Origin: Erinaceus europaeus
Lineage: Eukaryota > Chordata > Mammalia > Eulipotyphla > Erinaceidae
Assembly (NCBI RefSeq): GCF_950295315.1
Contig: NC_080176.1
Span: forward strand, 36,786,189 to 36,850,188
Length of the DNA: 64,000 nucleotides
Reading direction: 5' to 3'
Shown: positions 44,549 to 54,327 of the stretch, one piece after another
Layout: every line of letters starts with the position of its first letter
How positions within the stretch are numbered: the first letter of the stretch is position 1
Notes under the pieces: model-generated
Seen by the model: only the letters and a program-made list of their open reading frames with translations
Told to the model about the DNA's origin: nothing
Database searches by the model: none
Position numbers and translations under genes: made by a program

Positions 44549-44863
44549 AAACATTTTACAGTAGAATCAAACACTTCTAGATGCCTGAAGAAGGAATTTT
44601 AGAAGGGAACACTACAAGCACTAGATTACTGAGCAGAAAATGAACCTGCCTTTAAATCTGAGATTGCACCAGATAAAAACACGACAGCAAAATTCACAAA
44701 GGGGTAGGAATATGATGGGTACCATAGGTTATTACTATGAACAGTTTAAATATCTTTAAGGATCTTCCTTAAAGTTTGATAACCATATTTTCTAACAAGA
44801 TATTCTCACTGGCTTGAATGAGCAATGCATAATAGACAAGCAAAACAAGTCATCACTGTTTAC

Positions 44864-44898
44864 CTGTGGGATGAGATGCGAGTGCCAACAGCGTCACA
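44864..44898 (-). CDS. TMEM241: TMEM241 microexon (35 nt): VTLLALASHPT
   Basis: Minus strand: CTGTTTCCTTTCCAG precedes and GTAAACAGTG follows. The first T completes AGT serine from the preceding exon, eleven codons read VTLLALASHPT, and the last G starts a glycine codon completed by GT of the next exon. ASHPTGDLFS across the junction is characteristic of TMEM241. It lies in a predicted transmembrane helix and following loop. Confidence 0.96.
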
Positions 44899-45167
44899 CT
44901 GGAAAGGAAACAGCAGAGCTGTGAGAAAGCTTTGGAGGTACTGAGAAACAATAGCATTCACTTCTAATATGGAGATTCAGCAGCGAACGGACAGGATAGA
45001 CCCCTACACTCATGGGAAGTAAAATGGGAAAATAAACTTCCCTGACCCAACCTCCAATGTGGTTTCTGGTTCAAAATACTTTAAAGAGAATACCTTCCCC
45101 ATCCCCAGACACACAATCTCACATAGACATGATGCCATCGGAAAAGAGGAAGAAATGTATGAACGTG

Positions 45168-45665
45168 GAAAGTTACGGTTTCCCAGGCTGGGGGTATGGG
45201 TCGACCTGCTAACACCTACATCCATCAGAGAAGCAATTACAGAAGCCAGAACTTATACCTTCTGCTCCCCAAAAACAACCATACTCCCAGCGGGGGAGAA
45301 GTGATAGGAAGAAGACAAGAGGGCTCTGAACTCCAGCTCCATCAGCGCCCAGAGAGAAAGAAGGAAAGGGAGAGGGACATACGGAGGTAGTAATGTTGTC
45401 ATGGGTGGCTTGGAGGGGAAGAAAGAACTGGATCAGGAAGAAAAAGGGGGCAATTATGTATAAGTATAGACAGATAGTTGTAGAGATGATGGCTGGCCCA
45501 TGTCTACAACCTTGGGGGAACTGTGGTAGCTTGCAGTGGGGAAACTAAAGATTCAGAACTCTGGTGGTGGGAATGTTGTGGATTTAAACCTCTGTTGACA
45601 TATAATTTTGTCAATCAATATTAAATCACTAATTTTTTTTTTTTTAAAAGAAAGTTATGGTTTCC
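45168..45665 (+). repeat. CTGGTGG-family retroposon, short form with 16-bp target duplication
   Basis: Element 45184-45649 begins CAGGCTGGGGGTATGGGTCG and ends in a T-rich then AAAA tail. GAAAGTTACGGTTTCC (45168-45183) is repeated as GAAAGTTATGGTTTCC (45650-45665). The 3' part reads GAACTCTGGTGGTGGGAATG, GGATTTAAACCTCTGTTGAC. The duplication and A-rich end indicate L1-type retroposition. No open frame is conserved between copies, and no tRNA, 7SL or 5S head is visible. Confidence 0.85.
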
Positions 45666-45749
45666 TACTTAATAAGTGAAGGTTGACTAGTGTGGCCTCA
45701 AGTTAAAAAACAAAATAACAGGCATACATATCATAATATTTGTTCCTTA

Positions 45750-45820
45750 TATTGGGTTGTCAAAAAAAAGTCATGATGTATTCTCTATGTATGTACTATG
45801 ACTTTTCCAGTAACTCAGTA
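45750..45820. mobile_element. Mariner-like palindromic MITE with TA duplication
   Basis: Element 45752-45818, flanked by TA at 45750-45751 and 45819-45820. Left end TTGGGTTGTCAAAAAAAAGT, right end (reversed) CTGAGTTACTGGAAAAGTCA. Same family as 29190. Confidence 0.75.
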
Positions 45821-45980
45821 AATAACCCACATTATTCAAAATGCAGATCACAACTGTATTATTTTTAGAAGTTCTCCTTATTTTCATTTAACCAGATATA
45901 GAACTCCTTCTATTTTAGTCTTTCTTCCAGCTCACACCCCAGGCCTTCAGCACACATAATCCGGACCTTAGACTTCTATC

Positions 45981-46046
45981 TATTGGGTTGTTGAAAGAGT
46001 CATGACATATTTTTCTATGCAAAACTGCATCATGGCTTTTTTGAAA
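45981..46046. mobile_element. Mariner-like MITE, right end lost
   Basis: TA then TTGGGTTGTTGAAAGAGTCA and CATATTTTTCTATGCAAAAC. The right inverted repeat stops in an A run after CATGGCTTTTTTG. Confidence 0.7.
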
Positions 46047-46375
46047 AAAAAAATACATGAAAAACACCAAGAAAAACAGGATCAAGGTGCAAATATATCC
46101 TGAGAAGATAAAAATATGTGTCAAAGGTGGAGAACCATCAAACTTTCTGCTCTCTGAACAATGGTGAGAAAGTACACACCAGCCTTGGTGGGTAGCCCTC
46201 ACAGGTACAGCCTCACACAGGGTCTGCATGGTCAATGTCTACAGCAGCTGTTATCTGTGGGAAAGTTGTTCTGATTCACACATCTTTATCACTTGTACTG
46301 AGAGAAGGCTTGGAAGCAGAATCACACCTTGAGACAGCCAGGAAGTTGGACTGGGGCTCACAAGAAGCATGCCCC

Positions 46376-46676
46376 AGTGTCTGGGAGGTGGCACAGTGGA
46401 TAAAGCATTGGATTCTCCACCCCATAAAGAATTCTGATCCGGGGGCCAGGTGGTGGCGCACCTAGTTAAGCACACACATTACAATGCACAAGGTCCCAGG
46501 TTCAAGCCCCTGGTCCCTGTCTGTAGAGGGAAAGCTTCACAAGTGGTGAAGCAGGGCTGCAGGTGTCTCTCTGTCTTCCTCTCCCTCTCTATCTCCCCCA
46601 CTCCTCTCAATTTCTCTCTATTTCTATCCAATAATAAATAAATAAATAAATAATAAAAAACAAAGAATTCTGATCC
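46376..46676 (+). repeat. SINE type B (15-bp target duplication) inside older repeats
   Basis: A stub of type D (GTCTGGGAGGTGGCACAGTG) at 46378-46425 precedes it. The type B element (46441-46661) is flanked by AAAGAATTCTGATCC at 46426-46440 and 46662-46676. The target is the CTGGTGG-family remnant that continues to about 46770 (CATAGTCCCACAGGGGTAAA). Confidence 0.9.
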
Positions 46677-46883
46677 ATAGTCCCACAGGGGTAAATATTA
46701 GGGGAAGATGACCAAAGGGCTCTAAACTCTAATTCCATCAGGACTGGGGGGGAGAGGGGGGGAGAAGAATCTACCCGTGAAAGCTGATAAACTAGAAAAC
46801 TATTACGTTGATAATAGTAAAAGTAGATTTATCTACTAGATTTACCTACTAGATTTATCTACAAATTTAAGATAACATACAGG

Positions 46884-47340
46884 GCTCCAGGTGGTGGCAC
46901 AGTGGGTTAAGCGCATATGGCCTGAAGCACAAGGACCAGTGTAAGGATCCTGGTTTGAGCCCCTGGCTCCCCACTCCTTCACTCCACGGGCAGTGAAGCA
47001 GGTCTGCAGGTGTCTATCTTTCTCACCCCCTCTCTGTCTTCCCCTCCTTTCTCCATTTCTCTCTGTACTATACAACAACAATAACAAAAATACTACTAAC
47101 AACAATAATGATAACAGCCATGATTATGTTATGTTATGTTAATCATTGCTGTTATCATTATTGTTGTTAGTAGTATTTTTACTAGTAAAAATGTTAGTAG
47201 TATTTTTATCATTATTGTTGTTAGTAGTAGTATTGTTGTTAGTAGGGCAACAAAAGGGGAAAAATTAGCCTTAAGGAGCAGTGGATTTGTGGTGCAGGTG
47301 GCTCAGAGCCTCAGTGATAACCCTGGAGGCGGAGGCGAAA
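46884..47340 (+). repeat. SINE type A, long form, with fold-back insertion
   Basis: Head and pyrimidine block to about 47085, a palindromic stretch, then the remainder of the SINE from GGGCAACAAAAGG (47246) through AGCAGTGGATTTGTGGTGC to CCTGGAGGC (47325-47333), followed by GGAA repeats. Confidence 0.88.
47086..47180. repeat. 40-bp inverted repeat with 15-base loop
   Basis: Arm 47086-47125 (AAAAATACTACTAACAACAA...) and arm 47141-47180 are reverse complements at 39 of 40 positions. The loop 47126-47140 is three copies of ATGTT. A partial third copy of the right arm follows at about 47192-47245. Confidence 0.95.
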
Positions 47341-47455
47341 GAAAGGAAGGAAGGAAGGAAGGAAGGAAGGAAGGAAGGAAGGAAGGAAGGAAGGAAAGAA
47401 GGGAGGGAGGGAGGAAGGAAGGAAGGAAGGAAGGAAGGAAGGAAGGAAGGAAAAG
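47340..47455 (+). repeat. (GGAA)n microsatellite
   Basis: More than 20 GGAA units with a GGGA-interrupted centre (47400-47412), arising at the tail of the SINE. Confidence 0.95.
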
Positions 47456-47507
47456 AAAGAAAAAAAAAAAGAAAATATATGTTCCAGAGAGAAGGAGTGG
47501 GTGAATC

Positions 47508-47665
47508 ATTTTTTTTTTTTTAAGATTTTATTTATTAATGAGAAACATAGGAGGAGAGACAAAGAGCCAGACATCCCTCTGGTACATGTGCTGCCAGGGA
47601 TTGAACTCAGGACTTCATGCTTGAAAGTCTAATGCTTTATCCACTGTGCCACCTCCCGGACCACA
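47508..47665 (-). repeat. SINE type D
   Basis: Reverse complement: GTGGTCCGGGAGGTGGCACA, GTGGATAAAGCATTAGAC, CCTGAGTTCAATCCCTGGC (B box), then CTCATTAATAAATAAAATC and an A run (T run at 47508-47521). Confidence 0.9.
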
Positions 47666-48040
47666 GGGTGAATCATTTTGATGGGAATGAATCAAACTGC
47701 TAACTTGACTGACTGTAATCCTAGTTGGCCAGGCACCCCTAAAATTGCTGCATCTGAATTTTCCTTAATTGAGAGGTTTCAATTGTCAGCTCAACCTAAC
47801 ATATCACTAGACACTGCTGTTTCTGAGATTTTTTTCATTTCTATACTTCTAACAACTATATATGTATTCTTCCACCCAAAAATAGTTGGGTTGAAAGAAA
47901 AAAACTGTTTTGTGAAATTGTGCAATCTTAGAATTATTTGCAATTATGTAATTACAGAATGTCACACATGGCTTTTCTTCCCTTAGCTAGTTCTCCATTC
48001 TTTTTTTTGTCCAGGTTTTCTTTTGTTCTACAGATTAAAA
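47666..48040. other. Intronic sequence, no gene seen
   Basis: Unique-looking. A 102-codon plus frame covers it, but I see no domain, and a single transmembrane-like stretch is not enough for a gene call. Confidence 0.35.
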
Positions 48041-48057
48041 CTCAGTTAAAAAAAAAA

Positions 48058-48205
48058 AGGAATGAATTCTTGAGCATGAGGTCCTGAGTTTGACCCCTGC
48101 CATCACATGTGCCAGACTGATAATCTCTTTCTCTCTCTCTCATTCTCTCTCCCTTCCTCCCTCCCTTTCTCTCTCTCTCTCTCATGAATAATATATTTTT
48201 AAGAG
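48058..48205 (+). repeat. SINE type D, 5'-truncated
   Basis: GAGCATGAGGTCCTGAGTTT, CATCACATGTGCCAGACTG, a CT-rich block and CATGAATAATA tail. Confidence 0.75.
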
Positions 48206-48394
48206 AGAGAGAGGGGAGAGTCCCAACCTCAGGTTGGAAGAAAGGGATGGGAGGGACGGAGCGAAAGGAGAGGAGAGCCAGCAAGGGGGGTGGGGTCACA
48301 GAGGCTCATTTCCCCAGTCCCCTTATTCTTCTACTGCCAGAGTTAGCTGTATGTTCTGTAAAACAGAAGAACTGCCTTAAGTGGTCCAATGTCA

Positions 48395-48622
48395 TGGAAA
48401 CATATTTTTCCCCTATTTTATTCAACAGGACAGAGAGAAATTGAAAGGGAGGAGGACAGACAGAGAGAGAAAGAGAAAGACAGACACATGCAGACCTGCT
48501 TCCCCACTCGTGAAACTTCCCTTCTGTAGGTGAGGAACAGAGGCTTGAACCCGGGTCCTTGCACGGGCTCTTGCGCATAGTAGTGTGCATTTAGCCAAGT
48601 GCACCACCGCTCGGCCCCCTCA
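48395..48622 (-). repeat. SINE type B
   Basis: Reverse complement: GGGGCCGAGCGGTGGTGCAC, GACCCGGGTTCAAGCCTCTG, pyrimidine block and CCTGTTGAATAAAATAGG tail. Confidence 0.88.
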
Positions 48623-48859
48623 TGGAAGCATTGTTGTTGTGTTTAGAGAAGTCTATTTAAAAGGCAGCTGGGTGTCATGCCAGAATGAACTAATAGTGGT
48701 CTTCAGCTTAGTACAAAAGTGGCTCACAGTCAATCTTGAGGTGAACCCTGTTTTCAAAAATGGCATTTTAATAAATACTAGGAGATTTATAAGTGTGATC
48801 TACAAATGAAGACTATAGCAGATGCTGAATATATTAAATAAACATGATTTGTTTTTGTG

Positions 48860-49012
48860 GATAGAGACAGACAAATTGAGAAGGGAGGAGTAGATAGAAA
48901 GTGACAGAGGCAACACAGGTGAAGCTCCCCACGACCACCACCACCACTGCAGATGGTAGCTGGTCCTTCAGCACACGTATACTCAACTCAGTATGCCACC
49001 ACCTGGCTCCTG
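48860..49012 (-). repeat. SINE type B, diverged
   Basis: Reverse complement: GGAGCCAGGTGGTGGCATAC, a shortened middle (GGTCGTGGGGAGCTTCACC), then CTGTCTCTATCCACAAAAAC. Confidence 0.75.
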
Positions 49013-49282
49013 ACACTGAATATTTTAAAGTAGAGAACTTCCTCTAGCAGCCAGTGTGACCAAATGCTGAAAGACTCATCTCTGAGCCTGCTCCTTCACT
49101 GCAAATGCTGCTGCCAGAGATGAAGCTGGGTCCCCACCAGTGAGTCCCACTCTGGCTGTCAACTAGGTCCCTGCCATGCAAAGTCTGAGAACACTGAACT
49201 CCAGGGACATTCCCCAACTGTCTATCCAGCAGGTAGATCCCTATTCTCTTCCTGGCCTGGGGGAAGGGTATAAATGAAGATA

Positions 49283-49500
49283 AATGAAGTTCACAGGCCA
49301 GGCAGTGGTGAGTCAGGTTAAGTGTACACACACAGTGCTCAAGGACTTGGGTTCAAGCTCCTGTCCCCATCTGCAGGGGGAAAGCTTCACAAGTGGTGAA
49401 GCAGGGCTGTAGGTGTCTCTCTGTCTCTCTCCCTCTCTATCCTCCCCCTCCCCTCTCAATTTCTCTCTGTCTATATAATAATAAATAAATAAAATTTTTT
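49283..49500 (+). repeat. SINE type B
   Basis: GGCCAGGCAGTGGTGAGTC head, GGGTTCAAGCTCCTGTCCCC, GTGGTGAAGCAGGGCTG, pyrimidine block and AATAATAAATAAATAAAA tail. Confidence 0.9.
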
Positions 49501-49526
49501 AAAAGATTTTTAAAAATAAATGAAAG

Positions 49527-49806
49527 GGGAGTCAGGCGGTAGCGCATCGAATTAAGCGCATGTGGCACTAAGCATAAGGATCCCAGTTCAAGCCCCTGGC
49601 TCCCCACCTGCAGGGGAGTCACTTCACAGGTGGTGAAGCAGGTCTGCAGGTATCTATCTTTCTCTCCCCCTCTCTGTCTTCCCCTCCTCTCTCCATTTCT
49701 CTCTGTCCTATCCAACAACGATGCTATCAATAACAACACTAATAGTAACTACAACAATAAAGCAACAAGGGCAACAAAAGAGAATAAATAAATAAATATT
49801 TTTTAA
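49527..49806 (+). repeat. SINE type A
   Basis: GGGGAGTCAGGCGGTAGCGC head, pyrimidine block, AAC-rich region, AGAATAAATAAATAAATATT tail. Confidence 0.95.
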
Positions 49807-50520
49807 AAGATACATGAAGTCTCTACACCATATTTAATTATTGAGCCAAGTCCCAGATGTCATTCTACCTTAATAGCTATTCCTCAAAACAACTTGGAAG
49901 TCCAGATTAAAAAAGAGAATCCTCAGTGTCTTTGGAACGTCATGTCTGAGTGTGGCAGTCTGGCAGAGATTCAGTCTCTGGCTCCTGGCTTCCCTAACCA
50001 GGATCCAGCCTATACCCCAAGGATCTCAGCCACACATATGACACCTCAGTCTGCAGGTGTCATCATGCATAGTGTTCTCACTAACAGTGTTGCTTTGGAT
50101 AACCCATGGGTCTAGGAATAAATTGAGAAGATAGAACAAGGGAGGTCCTGGGATTACACTCAGGACCACCTGAACAGAAGGACCTGAAGCACAACAGAAG
50201 AGAGAGTGAGCTTTGGAAAGAAAGCTCCTCCTAGCCTGTGTACTCCATATTCCATGGGGAAAGCCTGGTCTTCTAAAGTTTGGGTTCCAAGACAGATCCC
50301 TCTTGTCTGCTCTAAGAACAAGATTACTTCCTCAACTTTTGGTCATTTATGATTTTGTTTTTAAACTTGCCTTCCTGGAAGCCACATTAGCATAGAGTGC
50401 TTTAATTAAGCTGTTAAGGGTTGGGGGGAAGGCCATCAGCTCCAGCAGGATATGAGTTACTCTCTGAAAAAGGTAGCCATATCTACAGCCATACCACCCT
50501 GAACATATCCCATTTCATTT
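49807..50520. other. Intronic sequence, no gene seen
   Basis: Unique-looking; small open frames lack domains. From about 50520 to 50670 is a remnant of the CTGGTGG family (GGTGGTGGGAGTGATG and an AATAATAAT tail). Confidence 0.4.
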
Positions 50521-50691
50521 GATAATATAAATTATTGAGTTTGGAGTATTACACCAAAGTAAAAAAAACTCTGGTAGAGGGTGAGGGTAGATTTTCCAGC
50601 TTTCACTATAGGGGCTGGGGGGTAGGGACACAGACCTTTGGTGGTGGGAGTGATGTTAATAATAATAATAAATATATAAATTAGATTTTAC

Positions 50692-50727
50692 CTGAATATA
50701 TAGTTTAAGTACTGCTGGTCAATGTCA
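50692..50727 (-). CDS. TMEM241: TMEM241 microexon (36 nt): DIDQQYLNYIF
   Basis: Minus strand: TTTTTTTCATTCCTTAG precedes and GTAAAATC follows. T completes AGT serine from the preceding exon, eleven codons read DIDQQYLNYIF, and AG is left for the serine completed by the next exon. SDIDQQYLNYIFS is a conserved TMEM241 signature. The donor side borders an AT-rich repeat tail within about 12 bases, and an ERV begins 418 bases upstream in gene direction. Confidence 0.96.
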
Positions 50728-51145
50728 CTAAGGAATGAAAAAAAAAGACACAATGTGAAATAACAGAAGTGCTTCGCATACACAAAACAATCATGATCTT
50801 TGATTAATAGAGTGCACCCACACATCAGTTACATTTATAAATATTGTGAAGAACATGTTATATTCAAAACCAGTTGATGTCTTTTTATTTGTGGTGAATC
50901 CTTTACTATGTGTATATTTGTCATATTGAACAGAATGCCAGTTCTCTCAGGCCACTGAATTGCCTTCTGGGGCTAACATTTCAGATAAAGAATAGTGGAC
51001 TAGCATATAAGCATTAAGGTATAAGATATACTTTTATATTTAAAAAAATCAGTGCAGGGGTAGGTAGCATAATGGTTATGCAAACAGACTGTCATATGCC
51101 TGAGGCTCTTAAGTCCCAGGTTCAATCCCCTGCACCACCATAAAC

Positions 51146-51466
51146 TTTTGTATGCTTCACATTGGTTTTGGTTTCACCACCACCCGCCCCTGCCTCTCGG
51201 AGATTGTGATATGGCCCCTGCTACTTTCGTGGGCCCTCTTCTCCCCCCCCCCCCCCAGAACCCTGACAGACTTCCACAGTTCTTGGCGCAGCCGCCGGAG
51301 GAGAAGGATGCAGGACAGATCTGTGTGGTGTTTAGTTTGGGTTAGTTTATGAATTGTTGTTTGTGAATAAAGAAATACAGCTTCCCGGCCCAGCTGTCTG
51401 TCCTCGAGTCTCTGTTTACCGCCATGAAGCTAGCCCAGCCTGCTGGAGCCCCGAACATTAACGACA
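51146..51466 (+). repeat. 5' LTR of ERV2-like provirus (321 bp)
   Basis: It begins TTTTGTATGC (first G of TG mutated; the 3' LTR has TGTTGTATGC) and ends AACGACA. A poly(C) run lies at 51243-51256 and AATAAA at 51367-51372. No clear TATA box is seen. Confidence 0.9.
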
Positions 51467-51468
51467 AA

Positions 51469-51486
51469 TGGCGCCCACGTGGACCT
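51469..51486 (+). other. Retroviral primer-binding site, tRNA-Lys type
   Basis: TGGCGCCCACGTGGACC begins two bases after the 5' LTR. It fits the complement of a lysine tRNA 3' end with a one-base deletion, as in betaretrovirus-like elements. Confidence 0.8.
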
Positions 51487-52993
51487 AACCTGCTCATCTC
51501 TCAGATAAGTGAAGACAATTTGGCTACCTATGCACTATAGCCTTCTCTTCTGCTTGTGAAGAGATCTACAAAGGCCTCTGCCCTTTCCTCACGAGATTGT
51601 TTCGCTGTTTCTGGAACATTTATCTCTGGACCACTCTGTGGTTTCCGCCCAACACCAGCCCGCAGGAGCCCAACGCCAGCCCGCATGAGCCGGCTTTCTG
51701 CCGCGTGGCGTGGGGCATTGGGCGTGGGCTCCTCCCACGCTCCTCGGCTGCTGGGAGCAGGGCACCAGACATGGCAGGCAAAGCTGCAGACTCTCATGGC
51801 CGCCACCCCGGGACACCTCAGCCCGTGCCTTCTGCACGGCTGGCCCGCCCGCCCTCCTGCTATGAAGTCTGGGCAGATCCCAGACCACCCGGAGACCGCA
51901 GGCTCCCTGCCGAAACTGGGTCACCTGGCTGAGATCTCCAGCTTGGGTCTGAAGGCACACAAGCTAGAATACGCAGAGATTCGTCCAGAGATCACTACCT
52001 ACAATTCCTGAAGCTGAAGTTGCTCAAGAGGCCACCGCTGGACAACGCACTCCCCCAACAACTAAGACAGTATAGATCTAAATTCGTGTTTAAAATGACA
52101 TGTCTTCATAACAAAGGTTTCTCTCCTTGTGTATTAAAGACCATGTTTACGTGTGTGTTTAAAGTTTGGTAAACATTAACTTTAAGGTTAAAAAATGTAA
52201 CTTTAAGGCTATATTCTTACCAGACAGAGTTAAATGAAAATGGTTTTCAACATAGTTCTCATAAAGGTAAAATTAACTTACATTTAAAGTCTGAGTTAAA
52301 AATTAGTTAAAAATCAATATATTTTAACTAAGTTAGTCTAAACAAAAAACAAAAAAAACCTGCGCACACCTAGAGTGTGTCTCCATCTTGAATGGGTGTA
52401 ACAGAAGGTTAAATAGACTTATTGATATGTAAAATTCTCAAATTCCTTCTCATTTAAAAACGTTAGATTGCGCTATGGTTATGCTAATGATTGTAATAGA
52501 GTTATCAATTGTGATAAACTTCTAACTTGCTACAAGGTTTGTTTCATAGTAAGTAAATTGCAGCTGTCAAGTTCTCTACAGAAAAGTGGAATTCCAACAG
52601 CTGACCTTCCTCATACAACGTTCCATCCCCTGGCATTCTTCCGTGGACATCTGCTTTGGACTGGCATTTCTATCGGACTCACTGGTACACCTCTTCGACA
52701 CTTTGCAGCTTCCCTTTATGCTGCTGGGTTTCTCAAAGACTGACTGCAGCCAGGTGCCTTGGGACTCTAGGCCGTTCCCCGCCCCCATGCCAAAAAATGC
52801 CTGTCGAGGCAAGTAACGCCCCCCCAGAGGCAAAAAAAAAAGTCCCCCTCAGGCCTTCCCTTGGCAGCACATTGGTTCTTGTTACTCGCTTACATGTTCC
52901 TCCATGTTTTTGCCAGTTTCTTTTTTTAAAAAAATGCCTGTACGATATAGGTTTCTGTTCACCCCACAGCCCTGATATTATGGTCATTTAGTT
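51487..52993 (+). other. ERV internal body without gag-pro-pol; GC-rich block and env-end remnant
   Basis: At 51640-51960 is a GC-rich, CpG-bearing block with an imperfect 22-base tandem duplication (51650-51694) and overlapping open frames, the longest 151 codons from 51556. None shows capsid, nucleocapsid zinc-knuckle, protease or RT motifs. 52080-52560 is AT-rich and closed in all frames. At the 3' end a frame finishing at the TAG of 52989-52991, followed by LKRKG-type codons in the polypurine tract, resembles the position of a betaretroviral env C-terminus; I treat that as a remnant. A cellular origin of the GC-rich block is possible but not shown. Confidence 0.6.
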
Positions 52994-53011
52994 AAAAAGA
53001 AAAGGGGGAAT
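52994..53011 (+). other. Polypurine tract
   Basis: AAAAAGAAAAGGGGGAA directly before the 3' LTR, the expected plus-strand primer. Confidence 0.9.
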
Positions 53012-53324
53012 TGTTGTATGCTTCACATTGGTTTTGGTCTCACCCCCCCCCTCGCCTCTGGGAGATTGTGGTATGGCCCCTGCGAGTTTCGCAGGCCCTC
53101 TTCTCCCCACCCCCGGAACCCTGACAGACTTCCACAGTTCTTGGCACGGCCGCCGGAGGAGAAGGATGCAGGACAGATCTGTGTGGTGATTAGTTTGGGT
53201 TAGTTTATGAATTGTTGTTTGTGAATAAAGAAATACAGCTTCCCGGCCCAGCTGTGTGTCCTCGAGTCTCTGTTTACCGCTGCAAAGCTAGCCCGGCCTG
53301 CTGGAGCCCCGAACATTAATGACA
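53012..53324 (+). repeat. 3' LTR of ERV2-like provirus (313 bp)
   Basis: TGTTGTATGC to TAATGACA; collinear with the 5' LTR, differing in the C-rich run and scattered substitutions. AATAAA lies at 53225-53230. Confidence 0.9.
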
Positions 53325-53369
53325 ATAAACCAGAGCTCATCAGTGCTCTGGTGAAAAAAAAGAAGAAAT

Positions 53370-53483
53370 TGTGGTTCAGGAAGTGGTACAGTGGATAAAG
53401 CATTGGACTCTCCAGCAGTACCAGAGTGATGTCTGATTCTTTCTCTCCTCCTATCTTTCTCATTAATAAATAAATAAAATCTT
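53370..53483 (+). repeat. SINE type D
   Basis: GGTTCAGGAAGTGGTACAGT, GGATAAAGCATTGGACTCTC, CTCATTAATAAATAAATAAA tail. The middle is shortened. Confidence 0.85.
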
Positions 53484-53493
53484 TAAAAAAATC

Positions 53494-53780
53494 TGGGGAG
53501 TCGGGTGGTAGTGCAGCGGGTTAAGCGCACAGTGGCACAAAGCGCAAGGACTGGCATAAGGATCATGGTTCGAGCTCCTGGCTCCCCACCTGCAGGGGAT
53601 TCACTTCACAGGTGATGAAGCAGATCTGTAGGTGTCTCTTTCTTTCCCTCTCTGTCTTCCCCTCCTCTCTCCATTTCTCTTTGTTCTATCCAACAATGAC
53701 GACATCAATAACAACAACTACAACAATAAAACAACAAGGGGAACAAAAGGGAATAAATAAATAAATATTTTTTAAAAATC
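53494..53780 (+). repeat. SINE type A
   Basis: GGGGAGTCGGGTGGTAGTGC head to GGGAATAAATAAATAAATAT tail, full length. Confidence 0.95.
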
Positions 53781-53787
53781 TGAAGAC

Positions 53788-53910
53788 TCTGCAGACTGGG
53801 AGATAGCATAATAGTCATGCATAATGACTTTCATACCTTAGGCTCTATGGTTCCAGATTTAAGCCCCAGAATCACCATAGTCAGGGAGGAGTCATGGTCT
53901 AGTTTTTTAT
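53788..53910 (+). repeat. SINE type C, diverged
   Basis: GAGATAGCATAATAGTCATGC head, CCCCAGAATCACCATAGTCAG end. Confidence 0.75.
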
Positions 53911-54325
53911 AAAAAAGGATTCTCTACTGAATTTGAAATTCAAATTTAACTGAGCAGTCAATATTTTACCCTAGAAACTACACTAGCTTCTTTTTGCAAA
54001 ATTCCATTATCAAAATAACAAAAGATGCCTCGGGCATTCAAAATCACACATCTCAAAGTACACAGCCTTTCCCCAGGCATCAGTTGCTCAGACCTTTCCA
54101 GGCAGGTCCCAGCTGATCAGCTGGTCAGTCCAGGTCTGTTGACTTTATAGTTAAAGTCCAGGTGAGGTCTGAATTCTCATCTTTTTCATACATATTCACC
54201 AAGGCCAATGCCTTGAGTACCCACCACAAAGACCTCATTCTATCCTAGAATAAAGCTGGGGGGAACCTCTGGGTCTCAGCCAGGTCAAGTAAGGAAACAG
54301 ACAAGGAAGTAAGGTAGGACTGTGT
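53911..54325. other. Intronic sequence, no gene seen
   Basis: No supported feature. Confidence 0.35.
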
Positions 54326-54327
54326 GG

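Larger units (their letters stand above)
51140..53330 (+). mobile_element. Non-autonomous ERV2-like provirus, 2.18 kb, two LTRs
   Basis: Provirus 51146-53324 with ATAAAC on both sides (51140-51145 and 53325-53330), the 6-bp duplication typical of betaretrovirus-like integration. Order: 5' LTR, primer-binding site, about 1.5 kb body, polypurine tract, 3' LTR. No gag, protease, RT or integrase motif is visible in the body, so it would have needed proteins in trans. It is antisense to TMEM241. The LTRs differ by roughly 20-25 substitutions plus indels by eye, so the insertion is not recent. Confidence 0.92.
51055..53366 (+). repeat. SINE type C split by an ERV
   Basis: SINE head and body (GGGTAGGTAGCATAATGG to CCCCTGCACCACC) at 51055-51145; the remainder (CCAGAGCTCATCAGTGCTCTGG and an A run) at 53329-53366. 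Removing the ERV and one ATAAAC copy restores a normal type C element. Confidence 0.9.

Noticed and set aside
51556..52011. 151-codon frame in the ERV body considered as gag
   Set aside because: No capsid or zinc-knuckle motif; overlapping frames of similar length on both strands suggest low stop density from GC content.
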